Assembly: GCA_016215705.1 (NCBI GenBank)
Contig: JACRIR010000086.1
Location: forward strand, 1 to 43,935
Reading direction: 5' to 3'
DNA: 43,935 nucleotides
Origin: Candidatus Poribacteria bacterium
GTDB taxonomy: Bacteria; Abyssobacteria; SURF-5
Shown: piece by piece, positions 32,908-41,735 of the stretch
How positions within the stretch are numbered: the stretch's first letter is position 1
How the letters are laid out: every line of letters begins with the position of its first letter
Notes under the pieces: model-generated
Seen by the model: only the letters and a program-made list of their open reading frames with translations
Databases searched by the model: none
What the model was told of the DNA's origin: nothing
Program-made: the position numbers and the translations under genes

Positions 32908-35463
32908 TCACCCCCGGCTCTTTTGTGGCGAAAAATCCCGGATTGCAGCCTTCAGGTCTTCTATCAGGAACGGTTTTTCCAGGAATTTGCAGTTGGTGGA
33001 AGTACGGAAAGCGTTGAAGTCCTTGTCGAGCGTGTCGCCCGTGCACAGGATCATTCGCTTGGACAGTTCGGGTTTGACTTCCTGAATTTTGTAATACAGG
33101 GTTCTGCCGTCCATCCCGGGCATCTTGAGATCACAAATAATGAAGTCGAAATTCCCTGTCATGACTTTGTGAAAGGCTTCTTCCCCGTTGCAGGCCCTTT
33201 CGACGCTCATATTCATTTGGTCGAGGATGTCCGTCAACAGGTCGATGATCACCTCTTCATCGTCGACCACCAATACCCGTGGCATTTCCGACCGTGACTG
33301 CTGCACGGGTGGACTATCGGGTGGGGTAATATGTATTTCCGCTCGCGTTTCCGGCAGAGGCAGCCGAATCTGGAAGGAAGCTCCGTTGCCGGGCGTACTA
33401 TCAACCGTAATATGGCCGTTGTGTTCCTGCACGATTCCGTAAGCCGCGCTCAGCCCGAGTCCCGTTCCCTGTCCCACCTCCCTGGTGGTGAAGAACGGGT
33501 CGAAAATTCTGGGCAGGTCTTCCGGAGAGATGCCCGGCCCGTCGTCCGCGATGCGGATTTGCGCGCACTTTTCCCGCTCGTCAATGCCGGTTTCAACTTC
33601 AATCTTTGCGCCTTTTCGCGTGTCTTTAATGGCCTGGTGCGCGTTGTTGAGGATGTTCAAGAGCACTTGCTGCAATTGATGGAAATCACCCACTACCTGC
33701 GGCTGGCCGGCAGAGAGCTTTACATCAAGCAGGATTCCGTCCGAGCGCACGTGGTATTCCCTCAAATCGACAACACTCTGGACGATTGCGTTCAAATCGA
33801 CAACACGCTTCTGCGGTTTTTGCTGCCGCGCGAATCCGAGCAGGTTCTGCACGATTCGTTTGCAGCGAATGGCCTCCCGGTTTATTTTCTGAATGCTTTC
33901 CTGAGCTTTGGGGTCAGACAGCGATTCAAGCAGGAACTGCGAGTAACCCATAATGCCGGTCAGCGGATTATTGAGCTCATGCGCGATGCCGGATATGAGT
34001 TCGCCCATGGCCGAGAGCTTCTCGGTCTGGATGAGCTTTGTCTGAGCAGTTTTCAACTGCGCCATTGACTCTTCGAGCTTGCGGTTTGTCTCAACCACGG
34101 AATCATGAAGCTTCTTGAACTCCTTTTCGTGATCGATCTCGGCGGTCACGTCGCGCGCAATGCACATCATGCCTTTCCATTCGCCGTCTTCTTCTATGCG
34201 CGAGCTATTGATCTCGAAGTGGATATTCTCGCCTTTCGCGCTCCGGATGGTGATGGAAGTCACTGCGCTGCATTTGACAGCTTGCGACCATCTTTCGAGG
34301 GCTTCCGGCAAGTCATCCTGACCAATGAGTTCGCGGAACGAGCGCCCGATCCAATCTTCCGCCGCGTAGCCGGTGACTTCTTCGGCGCGTTTGTTAAAGG
34401 AAACAAATCTTCCCTCAGTGTCGAGAATGAAAATGACATCTGTGGCGTTGTCAATCAGATTCCGGTATTGCTGCTCGGACTTCCTGATCGCGCCGTAGAG
34501 TTCCGCGTTTCTCCATGCCAGGGCGGCTTCGTCGGCGAACAGGCTGAAACTCTCGATTTCAGTGGGGTCGAATGCTCGCTCCGAGGCAAGGACGACTGAC
34601 ATAAAGCCTAATTCCCTGCCCGATTCAAGCATTGGGATTATGAGCATCGCCCTGATTCCGAGGCGGGCTAGCTCCCTCCCCATGTGAACTCGCGGGTCGT
34701 TCCCTACGTCCGGGCTGAAAACCGGCCTTTTCTCTGACAGCGCCAGATCAAAAAGCCCGGTGGCTCCCATCGAGCCCCGCGGGATAAGAGCAAACTTACT
34801 TAGGAACTCAGGAAGTTTTTCCTGCTTGACGCTCTTGAAAATGTCGCCGGCCACAAACTGCTTCACTTCAAAATCCTTCGTTTCGTGGTCGACTCTATAT
34901 ATGGCGACCGCGTCCGCCGTGCTCATTCTTAGAACGCTTTCACATATCATTCTGAGCACTTCATCGGGACCGATCGATGGGTCCAGCATCCGGAGCATGA
35001 CCTCGTCGAAAGCTCGTATTGGCTGAAGGAGGTCCGGCGCTACATAATGTTCGCCTTCCCCGCGCGTCACTTCAGAAATATCGTTTTTGACCGGATAATG
35101 GGGATACACTTCTGCAACGGCCCGGCGGGCTTTGCAGAAGAAACCAACTATTTGCAGGAGATTCCGGTTGAGGGATTCTCCGTCGCCCCGGCATTGACGG
35201 AATGACAGCGTCGCGACATCAAGATCGTCAAGGGCGGTAATTTGCTCGGAAAGGGTGTGAAACTGGAAGGCATCCTTCGCTGCTGCGGCTATTTTCGTCT
35301 CCAATGCTTGTGAATCTTTGCCGTCGAGAAACGACAACAGACAGGAAAAGACCGCCTCCTGAAGCACACGAAGACGCGGGGCGCCTGCGGTCGCAGGAGA
35401 AATCGCGTCGAAAACACTCGACTGGCCTTCCGCCAGCATGTAGTATAAGCTTCCGCCAGCCAT
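32908..35463 (-). CDS. Soluble hybrid sensor histidine kinase (GAF-PAS-HisKA-HATPase-REC)
   Basis: An 851-aa protein without a membrane segment. Residues 1-145 are an unrecognised helical region, 150-320 a GAF domain, 330-445 a PAS domain (IDNATDVIFILDTEGRFVSF), then a HisKA dimerisation helix with His495 in GIAHELNNPLTGIMGYSQ, an HATPase_c domain (NILNNAHQAI, ADDGPGISPEDL, GTGLGLSAAYGIV) and a C-terminal receiver with the phospho-acceptor Asp778 (FIICDLKMPGMDG) and Lys830. It first signals within itself, then probably to a separate regulator. No Shine-Dalgarno is seen at ATG 35463, but a promoter at 35530-35558 supports transcription into it. First gene of a five-gene operon running to 29258. 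Confidence 0.93.
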   Translation of the reverse strand: MAGGSLYYMLAEGQSSVFDAISPATAGAPRLRVLQEAVFSCLLSFLDGKDSQALETKIAAAAKDAFQFHTLSEQITALDDLDVATLSFRQCRGDGESLNRNLLQIVGFFCKARRAVAEVYPHYPVKNDISEVTRGEGEHYVAPDLLQPIRAFDEVMLRMLDPSIGPDEVLRMICESVLRMSTADAVAIYRVDHETKDFEVKQFVAGDIFKSVKQEKLPEFLSKFALIPRGSMGATGLFDLALSEKRPVFSPDVGNDPRVHMGRELARLGIRAMLIIPMLESGRELGFMSVVLASERAFDPTEIESFSLFADEAALAWRNAELYGAIRKSEQQYRNLIDNATDVIFILDTEGRFVSFNKRAEEVTGYAAEDWIGRSFRELIGQDDLPEALERWSQAVKCSAVTSITIRSAKGENIHFEINSSRIEEDGEWKGMMCIARDVTAEIDHEKEFKKLHDSVVETNRKLEESMAQLKTAQTKLIQTEKLSAMGELISGIAHELNNPLTGIMGYSQFLLESLSDPKAQESIQKINREAIRCKRIVQNLLGFARQQKPQKRVVDLNAIVQSVVDLREYHVRSDGILLDVKLSAGQPQVVGDFHQLQQVLLNILNNAHQAIKDTRKGAKIEVETGIDEREKCAQIRIADDGPGISPEDLPRIFDPFFTTREVGQGTGLGLSAAYGIVQEHNGHITVDSTPGNGASFQIRLPLPETRAEIHITPPDSPPVQQSRSEMPRVLVVDDEEVIIDLLTDILDQMNMSVERACNGEEAFHKVMTGNFDFIICDLKMPGMDGRTLYYKIQEVKPELSKRMILCTGDTLDKDFNAFRTSTNCKFLEKPFLIEDLKAAIRDFSPQKSRG

Positions 35464-35529
35464 AATGAATGTGTGCCAATCACGTCGAAAAGAGGCTGCC
35501 CCGCTGCAGCGATCATATCACCTGCACGC

Positions 35530-35558
35530 ATTATAACATAGGGGAGCAGGATTTTCCA
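35530..35558 (-). promoter_or_regulatory. Promoter of the signalling operon
   Basis: On the minus strand TGGAAA (35558-35553), 17-bp spacer, TATAAT (35535-35530). Predicted start near 35523, about 60 nt before the hybrid kinase ATG. Confidence 0.55.
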
Positions 35559-35610
35559 TAGATGAAAAATCCTTCTTGAACCTGTGTCTCATAGGTGCAA
35601 ATTCCCGCTT

Positions 35611-35640
35611 GTAGGGGCAACCCGCCGGGCCGATCGTACT
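35611..35640. repeat. Diverged copy of the GTAGGGGC repeat family
   Basis: GTAGGGGCAACCCGCCGGGC matches the left end and GC-rich centre of the dispersed palindromes but has lost the right arm. The rest of the 35464-35760 gap contains the promoter of the signalling operon and nothing else recognised. Confidence 0.5.
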
Positions 35641-35760
35641 GACAATCACAGGACAGGTTCAGGCTTTGTGCGGATGGGCAGGCATCTCCTTCTGGCGGCC
35701 CCCACCAAGAATTGCAGGACAGATTCAGAAGATGATTCATTTGAGAAACAAGTGGAAGGC

Positions 35761-36858
35761 TCAGTATTTCCCGTATTCGAGCGCGCAGTGGAGCATGGCA
35801 CGTATGTTTTCCGGCTTCGAGTTGGGAGGAGCTTCGCATCCGGAGCTGAGAATGAAGCCGCCACCCTCCGCGCAGCCGTCGATCAGGCGTTTGCAGGCGT
35901 CTTCTACTTCTCTTGCTGCGCCGAACGCGAGAAGCGTGGGGTCGATGTTGCCCTTGATGCACAGTTTCGCCGACAAGACGCGCTTGGCGTGAAACATGTC
36001 GGAGACATCGAGTTCAACGACGGCTGAGCCCCTGGGCAGATCGGCAAAATACTCGAGGAGAGGGTTCCAGTTGCCGTCGAGGTGGAGGATAACGAGATAT
36101 CCGGCCTCAGAATATGCCAACGCTTGCTGTTTCAGCCACGGCCAAGCGAATTTCTCAAACATTTTGGGCGACACTATCGAGGCGGAGAACTTGAGGCTGG
36201 GAATACAGATCGTCTTTGCCCTTAGCAGCCTGGCGAGCCGAAGCGTCGACTTTATGATGGTAGTATTGTGCTTTTCGTTGATGTCGACTATCTTCTCCGG
36301 GAAGTCGATAAGGTCGGTGAATCCCTGCTGGCCCCGGTAGAAGAGCATCATCTCGGCCGGGAGATAAGAAATGGCTTCCTGCCACGGGACGACATTAGAA
36401 TGTTTCTTCCAGTAATTCATCCACCGGAAATGTTTGAACAGATGCCAACCCATCGTTTTTACGACTTCTTTCCGTCCCACCCGTTCGTACGTCCGCAAAG
36501 CATTGAATCCTCTTTTCAGAACGACGTCGTAGACTTCGGGTCCGGCCTGAACGCTTTCCATCAATTGCGGCATTTCCGTCTCGAAGAAGCGCCAATCGTA
36601 ATATAGCGCGCTGTAGAGAATGGGGAAGACGGAAGAGAAAGCGAACCGCATCGGCGTGAGATTCATGATGTCGATAAGTCTGTCATAGAACTCGAACGCC
36701 TTCAGCGACGCTCTGTGGGAGGCGCCCACGTCCCACACGAAATCCTTTATGGATGTTCCGGTGACGGTCGCGAAATGGTAGATGATAAAAGGAGAGACGG
36801 GAACCCTGTCAGGTTTTTGAAGGGCAACGGTCGCCGCGACTCGTTCGGCAGAGGTCAT
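35761..36858 (-). CDS. Uroporphyrinogen decarboxylase family protein (probable methyltransferase)
   Basis: A 365-aa member of the URO-D/MtaA/CmuA superfamily. It has the N-terminal family start (SAERVAATVALQKPDRVPVS), a conserved metal/substrate segment (HLDGNWNPLLEYF), CIKGNIDPTLLAF and the C-terminal GGGFILSSGCEAPPNSKPEN. True HemE proteins have a conserved N-terminal Arg-Gln-Ala-Gly-Arg region that is absent, so a corrinoid-dependent methyltransferase role is more likely. No corrinoid protein gene lies nearby. The ATG overlaps the stop of the upstream esterase gene (ATGA), so the two are translationally coupled and form a two-gene operon. Confidence 0.85.
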   Translation of the reverse strand: MTSAERVAATVALQKPDRVPVSPFIIYHFATVTGTSIKDFVWDVGASHRASLKAFEFYDRLIDIMNLTPMRFAFSSVFPILYSALYYDWRFFETEMPQLMESVQAGPEVYDVVLKRGFNALRTYERVGRKEVVKTMGWHLFKHFRWMNYWKKHSNVVPWQEAISYLPAEMMLFYRGQQGFTDLIDFPEKIVDINEKHNTTIIKSTLRLARLLRAKTICIPSLKFSASIVSPKMFEKFAWPWLKQQALAYSEAGYLVILHLDGNWNPLLEYFADLPRGSAVVELDVSDMFHAKRVLSAKLCIKGNIDPTLLAFGAAREVEDACKRLIDGCAEGGGFILSSGCEAPPNSKPENIRAMLHCALEYGKY

Positions 36859-37670
36859 TGGTTACCAGAAGTCGATCCGGGTTTTTTGGTTCTAGAGAGA
36901 CAGAATTTGCTGATTTCTTCAAAAAGCAGCAGGCGATCCCTGTCGATGGGGGCCTTGTGGCGGCTGTTCTCGAGGAGCAACAGCCTTTTTTCTTCGCTCT
37001 TCACGGAGTCAAATATATACTTCCCGCTGTTTTTCCAGATGACGTCGTCACGTTGTGACTGCACGATCAGTATTGGCGCGTTCACGCGGCTAACGACTGT
37101 TCGGGTGCTCTCCATCAACTCGACCAGCCTGAGAACGCTTCGGGAGGGATAACTCTTATAACCGACAAGATAGTGGGAGAGTGTCTTATCCGAGAGACTT
37201 GTAAATCCCATTTTCGGGAAACGAGTTCCGAGCGGAGCGCCCAGCTTTGCGACAAACTTGATGGCTTTCTCGCCAATGCGTCCTCCGAATGGAAATGCGG
37301 GCGCACATATCGTCACAATACCCTCGACGTCGCGCATTGTGGCCAGATGAAGAGCCAGCAGGCCACCCATGCTGAAGCCCACAAGCACCACCGCCTCGAA
37401 CGAGTCCTTGAGTTCCGTGTATTCGGCCTCCACCATTGCCAGCAACTTCTGGTTGGAGACCTTTGCAAAATCCTCAAGCGTTGTCCCGTGTCCCGGCAGT
37501 GTAATACCCTTCGTGGTGATTCCCTGGGCGCTCAAATGGGAGCCCATCGGCTCCATCAACGTGGCCGTATCTCCAAAGCCGTGGATAAGAAGACACGCAA
37601 CCGGCCCCCGGACAAACGAAAATGCCGGCACACCCGCTGGAGTCGTCTTCATCGTAGCGGTGGAACCCAC
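36855..37670 (-). CDS. Carboxylesterase/alpha-beta hydrolase (Est30-like)
   Basis: The 271-aa protein has the serine hydrolase core: oxyanion strand CLLIHGFGD (27-35), LPGHGTT (58-64), nucleophile elbow GFSMGG with Ser100, the acid in QSQRDDVI and a histidine in NSRHKAPIDRD. The order and spacing match the small Est30 carboxylesterases and monoacylglycerol lipases. Cytosolic; substrate unknown. GTG at 37670 has AAGGGATG at fair distance; Met7 is an alternative start. It overlaps the URO-D family gene by 4 nt. Confidence 0.88.
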   Translation of the reverse strand: MGSTATMKTTPAGVPAFSFVRGPVACLLIHGFGDTATLMEPMGSHLSAQGITTKGITLPGHGTTLEDFAKVSNQKLLAMVEAEYTELKDSFEAVVLVGFSMGGLLALHLATMRDVEGIVTICAPAFPFGGRIGEKAIKFVAKLGAPLGTRFPKMGFTSLSDKTLSHYLVGYKSYPSRSVLRLVELMESTRTVVSRVNAPILIVQSQRDDVIWKNSGKYIFDSVKSEEKRLLLLENSRHKAPIDRDRLLLFEEISKFCLSRTKKPGSTSGNQ

Positions 37671-37910
37671 CTATTTAACATCCCTTTACGAAGCTCTCGT
37701 GCATTTACCCATTTCGGCAAGACTAGTGTTGGCGCGAATCCATTCGTCCCGCCAACGGCAGAATTTCCGGCCTGTTCCTGCCCTCCGCCTGCGAATGAGT
37801 TCGCACCCACATGATCGCGCGACACATTCCTTAATTATTATGGCTTTGGGTAGGACAAAAAAGCCGACTGCACGCGGATTATCGCCCACGTGTTCGGTCG
37901 GCCTATCGCC

Positions 37911-38144
37911 TCAATAGTAGTAGTGTCCCTTAAAGACACCCACGTTCTTGAGGAACCTGTAAGCGCCCATCAATGCTGTTCCGGCTATGACGGCAATGGA
38001 GAAAAGACTCACGGCGACAGCGAATGTGAACGCATGCTCGGCATTCATCGCAAAACTCCCGCCGGTCAAGAACGAAAAGGCGACTGGTGCGCCCACCATC
38101 ATTCCGACCGATGCTCTTATGGTATTCTGGGCCTTTTTATTCAT
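37911..38144 (-). CDS. Small membrane protein with two hydrophobic segments
   Basis: The 77-aa product has a basic N-terminus (MNKKAQNTIRASVG), two hydrophobic stretches (about 14-32 and 39-61, AFTFAVAVSLFSIAVIAGTA) and a short tail ending in three tyrosines. GGAGGGG upstream of the ATG supports translation. It is not close to any other gene on its strand and no family is recognised. Confidence 0.65.
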   Translation of the reverse strand: MNKKAQNTIRASVGMMVGAPVAFSFLTGGSFAMNAEHAFTFAVAVSLFSIAVIAGTALMGAYRFLKNVGVFKGHYYY

Positions 38145-38426
38145 TTTCGCTTCCCCTCCACTTCTTCACTACTATGTGGATTATTACAAGAAGCATGCCA
38201 GCATCCGTAAGATACATTGAATGCCTGTATCACATTGAATAATAAGGAGTTACAGAATGCATAGCATTGCGGGAGAGGCTCTCAAAGTGCAATGGCTGCT
38301 TTGCATTAGCGCAAGATATTTCTTGCAGAAAATCCAGAACCACCGATGAGCATTGATAACGGCGGATAAGAAACCGGAGCTCGAGTTTCTATTTAATCAC
38401 GAATAACGAGTGATGACCGCGCCCAA
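38145..38426. other. Intergenic gap, no gene seen
   Basis: This stretch between the small membrane protein gene and the hcp terminator shows no supported ORF, only short imperfect hairpins (for example GCAATGGCTGCTTTGC near 38290). Confidence 0.5.
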
Positions 38427-38429
38427 ATG

Positions 38430-38460
38430 AAAAAGGGCCGTCCGCTTAACGGATGGCCCC
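38430..38460 (-). terminator. Intrinsic terminator of hcp
   Basis: On the minus strand a 10-bp GC-rich stem (GGGCCATCCG / CGGACGGCCC, one wobble) with loop TTAAG is followed by TTTTT. It begins 24 nt after the hcp stop codon. Confidence 0.85.
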
Positions 38461-38484
38461 TTATCTTTGCCGGTCTGTCCTCAG

Positions 38485-40128
38485 TTACCCCAGAATCGCC
38501 TTTATGTCCGCATCCGGCGTCGAGATAGGCTTGATGTCGAACGTCTTTACCAGCACGCCCAACACGTTCGGCGTAATGAACGCCGGCAGGCTCGGGCCGA
38601 GGCGGATGCCCTTGATTCCCAGGTGCAGCAGCGTCAGAAGAATCGCCACCGCCTTCTGTTCGTACCAGGAGAGCACCATCGACAGCGGCAGTTCGTTGAC
38701 GCCGACGTTGAACGCCTTCGCCAGCGCCACGGCTATCTGGATGGCCGAGTAGGCGTCGTTGCACTGACCCACGTCGAGCAGTCTCGGGATGCCGCCGATA
38801 TCTCCAAGGTCTTTGTCAAAGAACCGGAATTTGCCGCAGGCGAGCGTCAGCACGACGCAGTCCTTCGGGAGCTTTTCAACGAATTCGGTGTAGTAGTTGC
38901 GGCCGGGCTTTGCGCCGTCGCATCCGGCGACCAGGAAGAAGTGGCGGATTGCCTTGTTCTTTACCGCGTCGATCACCTGGCCTGCCACTCCCATAACCGT
39001 GTTCCTTGCAAAGCCGACTGTGACCGTTTTGCCGTTGGTGTCCGCAGCAAAGCCGGGTAGCGCGAGCGCCTTATTGATTACCGGCGCAAAATTGCGGTCC
39101 GATATGTGGGTCACGCCGGGCCAGCCCACTGTTCCCCTCGTGAAGACGTTGTCCTTATACGTGTCCCTCGGCTTTTGCAGACAGTTGGTGGTCATCAGAA
39201 TGGCGCCCGGGAAGTCCGCGAACTCGCGCGTTTGGTTCTGCCACGCTGTTCCGTAGTGGCCGTAAAAATGCGGATACTTCTTGAGTCCGGGATAGCCGTG
39301 GGTAGGCAGCATCTCTCCATGCGTGTACACGTTGATTCCTTTGCCCACGCTCTGCTTGAGAAGCTCCTCGAGGTCCTTGAGATCATGGCCCGAAACCAGT
39401 ATGGCTTTTCCCTTCTTTGCGCCCAAAGGAACGTTGGTCGGCACGGGGTGGCCATATGTTCCGGTGTTGGCCGCGTCGAGGAGTTCCATCGCCCGCAGAT
39501 TGATCTCGCCGCATCTCAGCGTGAGTTTTACCCATTCGTCGGCGCTCAGGTCATTCCTCAACGTGGCCGCAAGACCCTCGTGGAGAAACGCATAAACGGC
39601 GTCGTCTTCCTGCCCCAGTATTCGCGCATGGTCGGCATACGCGGCAACGCCTTTTATACCGTAGATCACTATCTGCTTCAGCGAGTGGATGTCCGGATTC
39701 TCGGACGCATTCGACTTTACCCCGACGGCCTCGCCTTGCTTTATCAGGCCTTCTTTCGTTGATTCCGGCTTGAAAGTGGCCGCGCTCTCGTGGAAGTCCA
39801 CCTTGCCGCCGGCCGCTCTCACTTTCGCCTTCAATTCTTCTCTCAACTCGACGGCGCGATTGATCAACTTGACAAAGCGGTCGGGGTCGAAATTCACGTT
39901 CGTAAGGGTCGAGAACATGGCCTCGCACGTGAAAACATTCACGTCCCGGTCCCTGACTCCGACCTTCCGGCCCGCTGCCGCGTAAAGGGAAAGCCCCTTC
40001 AGCGCGTGAACGAGAACGTCCTGCAGAGACGCCACGTCCGGCTGCTTGCCGCAGACACCAATCTTGGTGCAGCCTTCGCCTTTTGCCGCTTGTTCGCACT
40101 GGTAGCAGAACATGTTTTGAGTAGTCAC
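38485..40128 (-). CDS. hcp: Hybrid cluster protein / hydroxylamine reductase
   Basis: A 547-aa redox enzyme of nitrosative-stress defence; it reduces hydroxylamine in vitro and NO is the likely physiological substrate. The N-terminal C-x2-C-x8-C-x5-C (CYQCEQAAKGEGCTKIGVC) holds a [4Fe-4S] cluster. Hybrid-cluster ligands lie in SGHDLKDLEELL, THGEMLPTHGYP, TTNCLQKP, VAGCDGAKPGRNYYTEF, LACGKFRFFD and GQCNDAYSA. Two starts have perfect AAGGAGG: ATG 40173 (11 nt spacing) and GTG 40128 (5 nt). I chose GTG because it gives the canonical Hcp N-terminus; the other adds a His-rich 15-aa extension. No hcr reductase gene is adjacent. An HcpR-like site and a terminator frame the gene as a monocistron. Confidence 0.95.
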   Translation of the reverse strand: MTTQNMFCYQCEQAAKGEGCTKIGVCGKQPDVASLQDVLVHALKGLSLYAAAGRKVGVRDRDVNVFTCEAMFSTLTNVNFDPDRFVKLINRAVELREELKAKVRAAGGKVDFHESAATFKPESTKEGLIKQGEAVGVKSNASENPDIHSLKQIVIYGIKGVAAYADHARILGQEDDAVYAFLHEGLAATLRNDLSADEWVKLTLRCGEINLRAMELLDAANTGTYGHPVPTNVPLGAKKGKAILVSGHDLKDLEELLKQSVGKGINVYTHGEMLPTHGYPGLKKYPHFYGHYGTAWQNQTREFADFPGAILMTTNCLQKPRDTYKDNVFTRGTVGWPGVTHISDRNFAPVINKALALPGFAADTNGKTVTVGFARNTVMGVAGQVIDAVKNKAIRHFFLVAGCDGAKPGRNYYTEFVEKLPKDCVVLTLACGKFRFFDKDLGDIGGIPRLLDVGQCNDAYSAIQIAVALAKAFNVGVNELPLSMVLSWYEQKAVAILLTLLHLGIKGIRLGPSLPAFITPNVLGVLVKTFDIKPISTPDADIKAILG

Positions 40129-40173
40129 TTTTTCCTCCTTAGGTTGGTCGTGTGTGTGGTCTTGTCCCGACAT

Positions 40174-40602
40174 CTCTTTTATATCCTCCTTGGTTCAGCA
40201 GTTGCCTGCTTAAACTGTATCGTGTTGTCTTTAGTATAGCCACAAGGAGGATGTCTTTCTTTGACAAAAGTCACACGCCGCAAATTTTATTTGGTTTGCC
40301 CAAGAATTATAACAAAAGAAGACATTATGCGATAGCGCCTGAAAAAAGGGGGAATGGTCAAAGTCGTATTTGAGGGTGCAAACAGGCGGTCTGTGCGGAC
40401 GCAATTCATTGCGTCCCTGCAAGAAAACGACAAGAACCAGGCTGACAAAACAATAGGGGCGAACCCCGTGTTCGCACACACTTCAAACCGCCACTTCATG
40501 AATACGGTGGCCAAACCGCTTCATTGAAACTACTCCTTTGGCGGGAATGTGCGCAAGCCGCGCTCGCCCCTCAACCTCTCCAAGAAACCACATACTGGAG
40601 CT
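40174..40602. other. Regulatory and repeat-containing intergenic region
   Basis: Holds the hcp leader and promoter (40226-40275) and, beyond it, the palindrome GGACGCAATTCATTGCGTCC (40397-40416) with a diverged GGGGCGAACCCCGTGTTCGC copy near 40456. No gene seen. Confidence 0.6.
40233..40275 (-). promoter_or_regulatory. hcp promoter with CRP/FNR-family (HcpR-like) activator site at -41.5
   Basis: The -10 hexamer TATACT is at 40238-40233 (minus strand), predicting a start at 40226. The 16-bp sequence TTTGACAAAAGTCACA (plus strand 40260-40275) fits a palindrome TTTGAC-N4-GTCAAA with one mismatch and is close to the HcpR consensus known from Desulfovibrio. Its centre is 41.5 bp upstream of +1, the classic class II activator position. 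The -35 region (AAGAAA) is poor, as expected for an activator-dependent promoter. The regulator gene is not in the window. Confidence 0.65.
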
Positions 40603-40977
40603 TCACTCGAGCAAATCCGCGAAGTAAGTCATTCCAGTCACGTCAATCACGATCACGGGCTCATTCCCGACAACCCACGAATCATGGCCGGGTGGGATCA
40701 CCGCCACGTCGCCCGGACCGAACAATTGCTCCGTGCCGTCATCCATTCTGACCATCAGACGTCCCCAGACGTGATATTGGGTATGCTGGGCTTCACAATT
40801 CTCCGTTTTCACAAACGGCTTCAAGCATTCTGACCATTTCCAGCCCGGCTCGAGTGTGGCGCGTCCGAACGTGATGCCTCCGGCATGTATGATTTCAAGC
40901 TTGCCTTTGGGGAATGCGCGAACCTCATCAGCCGAACTCATGCTCCTCTTTTCCATGGCTTCCAACAATGTCTTCAC
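40603..40977 (-). CDS. Cupin-domain protein
   Basis: The 124-aa single-domain cupin has motif 1 around CEAQHTQYHVWGRL (His65, His69, Gly72) and motif 2 GPGDVAVIPPGHDSWV (Pro88, His98). The histidines could bind a metal. Small cupins of this kind include dioxygenases, isomerases and storage or regulatory proteins; nothing here separates them. GTG at 40977 has GAGGGGA about 9 nt upstream. Monocistronic. Confidence 0.82.
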   Translation of the reverse strand: MKTLLEAMEKRSMSSADEVRAFPKGKLEIIHAGGITFGRATLEPGWKWSECLKPFVKTENCEAQHTQYHVWGRLMVRMDDGTEQLFGPGDVAVIPPGHDSWVVGNEPVIVIDVTGMTYFADLLE

Positions 40978-41145
40978 TTTTCTCGTCCCCTCTCACAGCA
41001 AGATATTTGGGAGTGGTTTCGCTCCATGAGCTTTATTAACTATGCTTTTGCATGAACAATTGAGCAATGCTTCAATAACTCGGTCCTTCACGGTCAGTTG
41101 CCCAAATAAGATATGTACGGCGTGTTGCCCAAATGGTAATAGCTG

Positions 41146-41202
41146 TTTGTCATTCGGAGCGAGCCGTTTGTCATTCGGAGCCATCCATTTGTCATTCTGA
41201 GC
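41146..41202. repeat. Three 21-bp tandem units
   Basis: TTTGTCATTCGGAGC occurs at 41146 and 41167 and TTTGTCATTCTGAGC at 41188, each followed by 6 variable bases, giving a 21-bp period. The third unit runs into the hairpin element at 41191-41297, so the tandem units look like partial copies of its left end. Confidence 0.7.
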
Positions 41203-41297
41203 GAAGGGCCGCAGGCCCGAGCGAAGAATCTCTGTCTATAGGTCGCAAATTTGCAGGAAAACGAGAGATTCTTCGTCGCTTCGCTCTTCAGAATGAC
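41191..41297. mobile_element. 107-bp hairpin element with long inverted ends (MITE-like)
   Basis: The left end GTCATTCTGAGCGAAG ... GCGAAGAATCTCT (41191-41233) pairs with the right end AGAGATTCTTCG ... CTTCAGAATGAC (41264-41297), leaving a short noncoding centre. Single half copies occur at 2747-2770 and within the end of the gene at 29258. No transposase is linked. Confidence 0.7.
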
Positions 41298-41735
41298 AAT
41301 CCTGACAGCACTATGAAGCGCAATTTCATTCGGGCAACACGCCGTGTACTACTAACCCATGTTCCGCAGCTTTGTCTTGCCGCAAGCTCATTTTTCGACG
41401 AGGACCCGAAGAAGGCCCAATTCTTGCCGTATTTCGGTTCCTTGCGCCCTTGCGCGGCTCCTTTTCGCCTTTTGCCTGTTCATGCCAGTGCGCTGGCCAC
41501 AGTGGATGTGATTGTGAACGGCGTGTTCGTAAGGGGCTGCTTTCCGACCCGGGACTTCCCAACCCACTGGCAATAATGGTTAACTTTTGACACCAATCTC
41601 GCCTTGTATTAGAATAGTCACGCTTGCGGCTCGGCGCTCTTCTTCTTTCCCAATCGGCTGCTGGTTAGTTTCGGCGCGAGCCCATGAGCTTTCTCCACGG
41701 TGTGTTCCTAACTCGTTGCCAAGGGAGGGGGTTAA

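Larger units (their letters stand above)
40978..41735. other. Long noncoding, repeat-containing gap
   Basis: About 760 bases between the cupin gene and the defence-type island with no supported gene; ORFs read in the repeats lack start signals. It contains the 21-bp tandem units and hairpin element at 41146-41297. Confidence 0.6.

Noticed and set aside
41146-41202. Possible CRISPR repeats
   Set aside because: Three units with a 21-bp period and 6-bp variable parts are too short for repeat-spacer structure; they are partial copies of the neighbouring hairpin element.
41133-41576. 147-codon ORF
   Set aside because: It reads through the 21-bp tandem units and the hairpin element; the peptide is a translation of repeats (CHSERAVCHSEPSICHSE).
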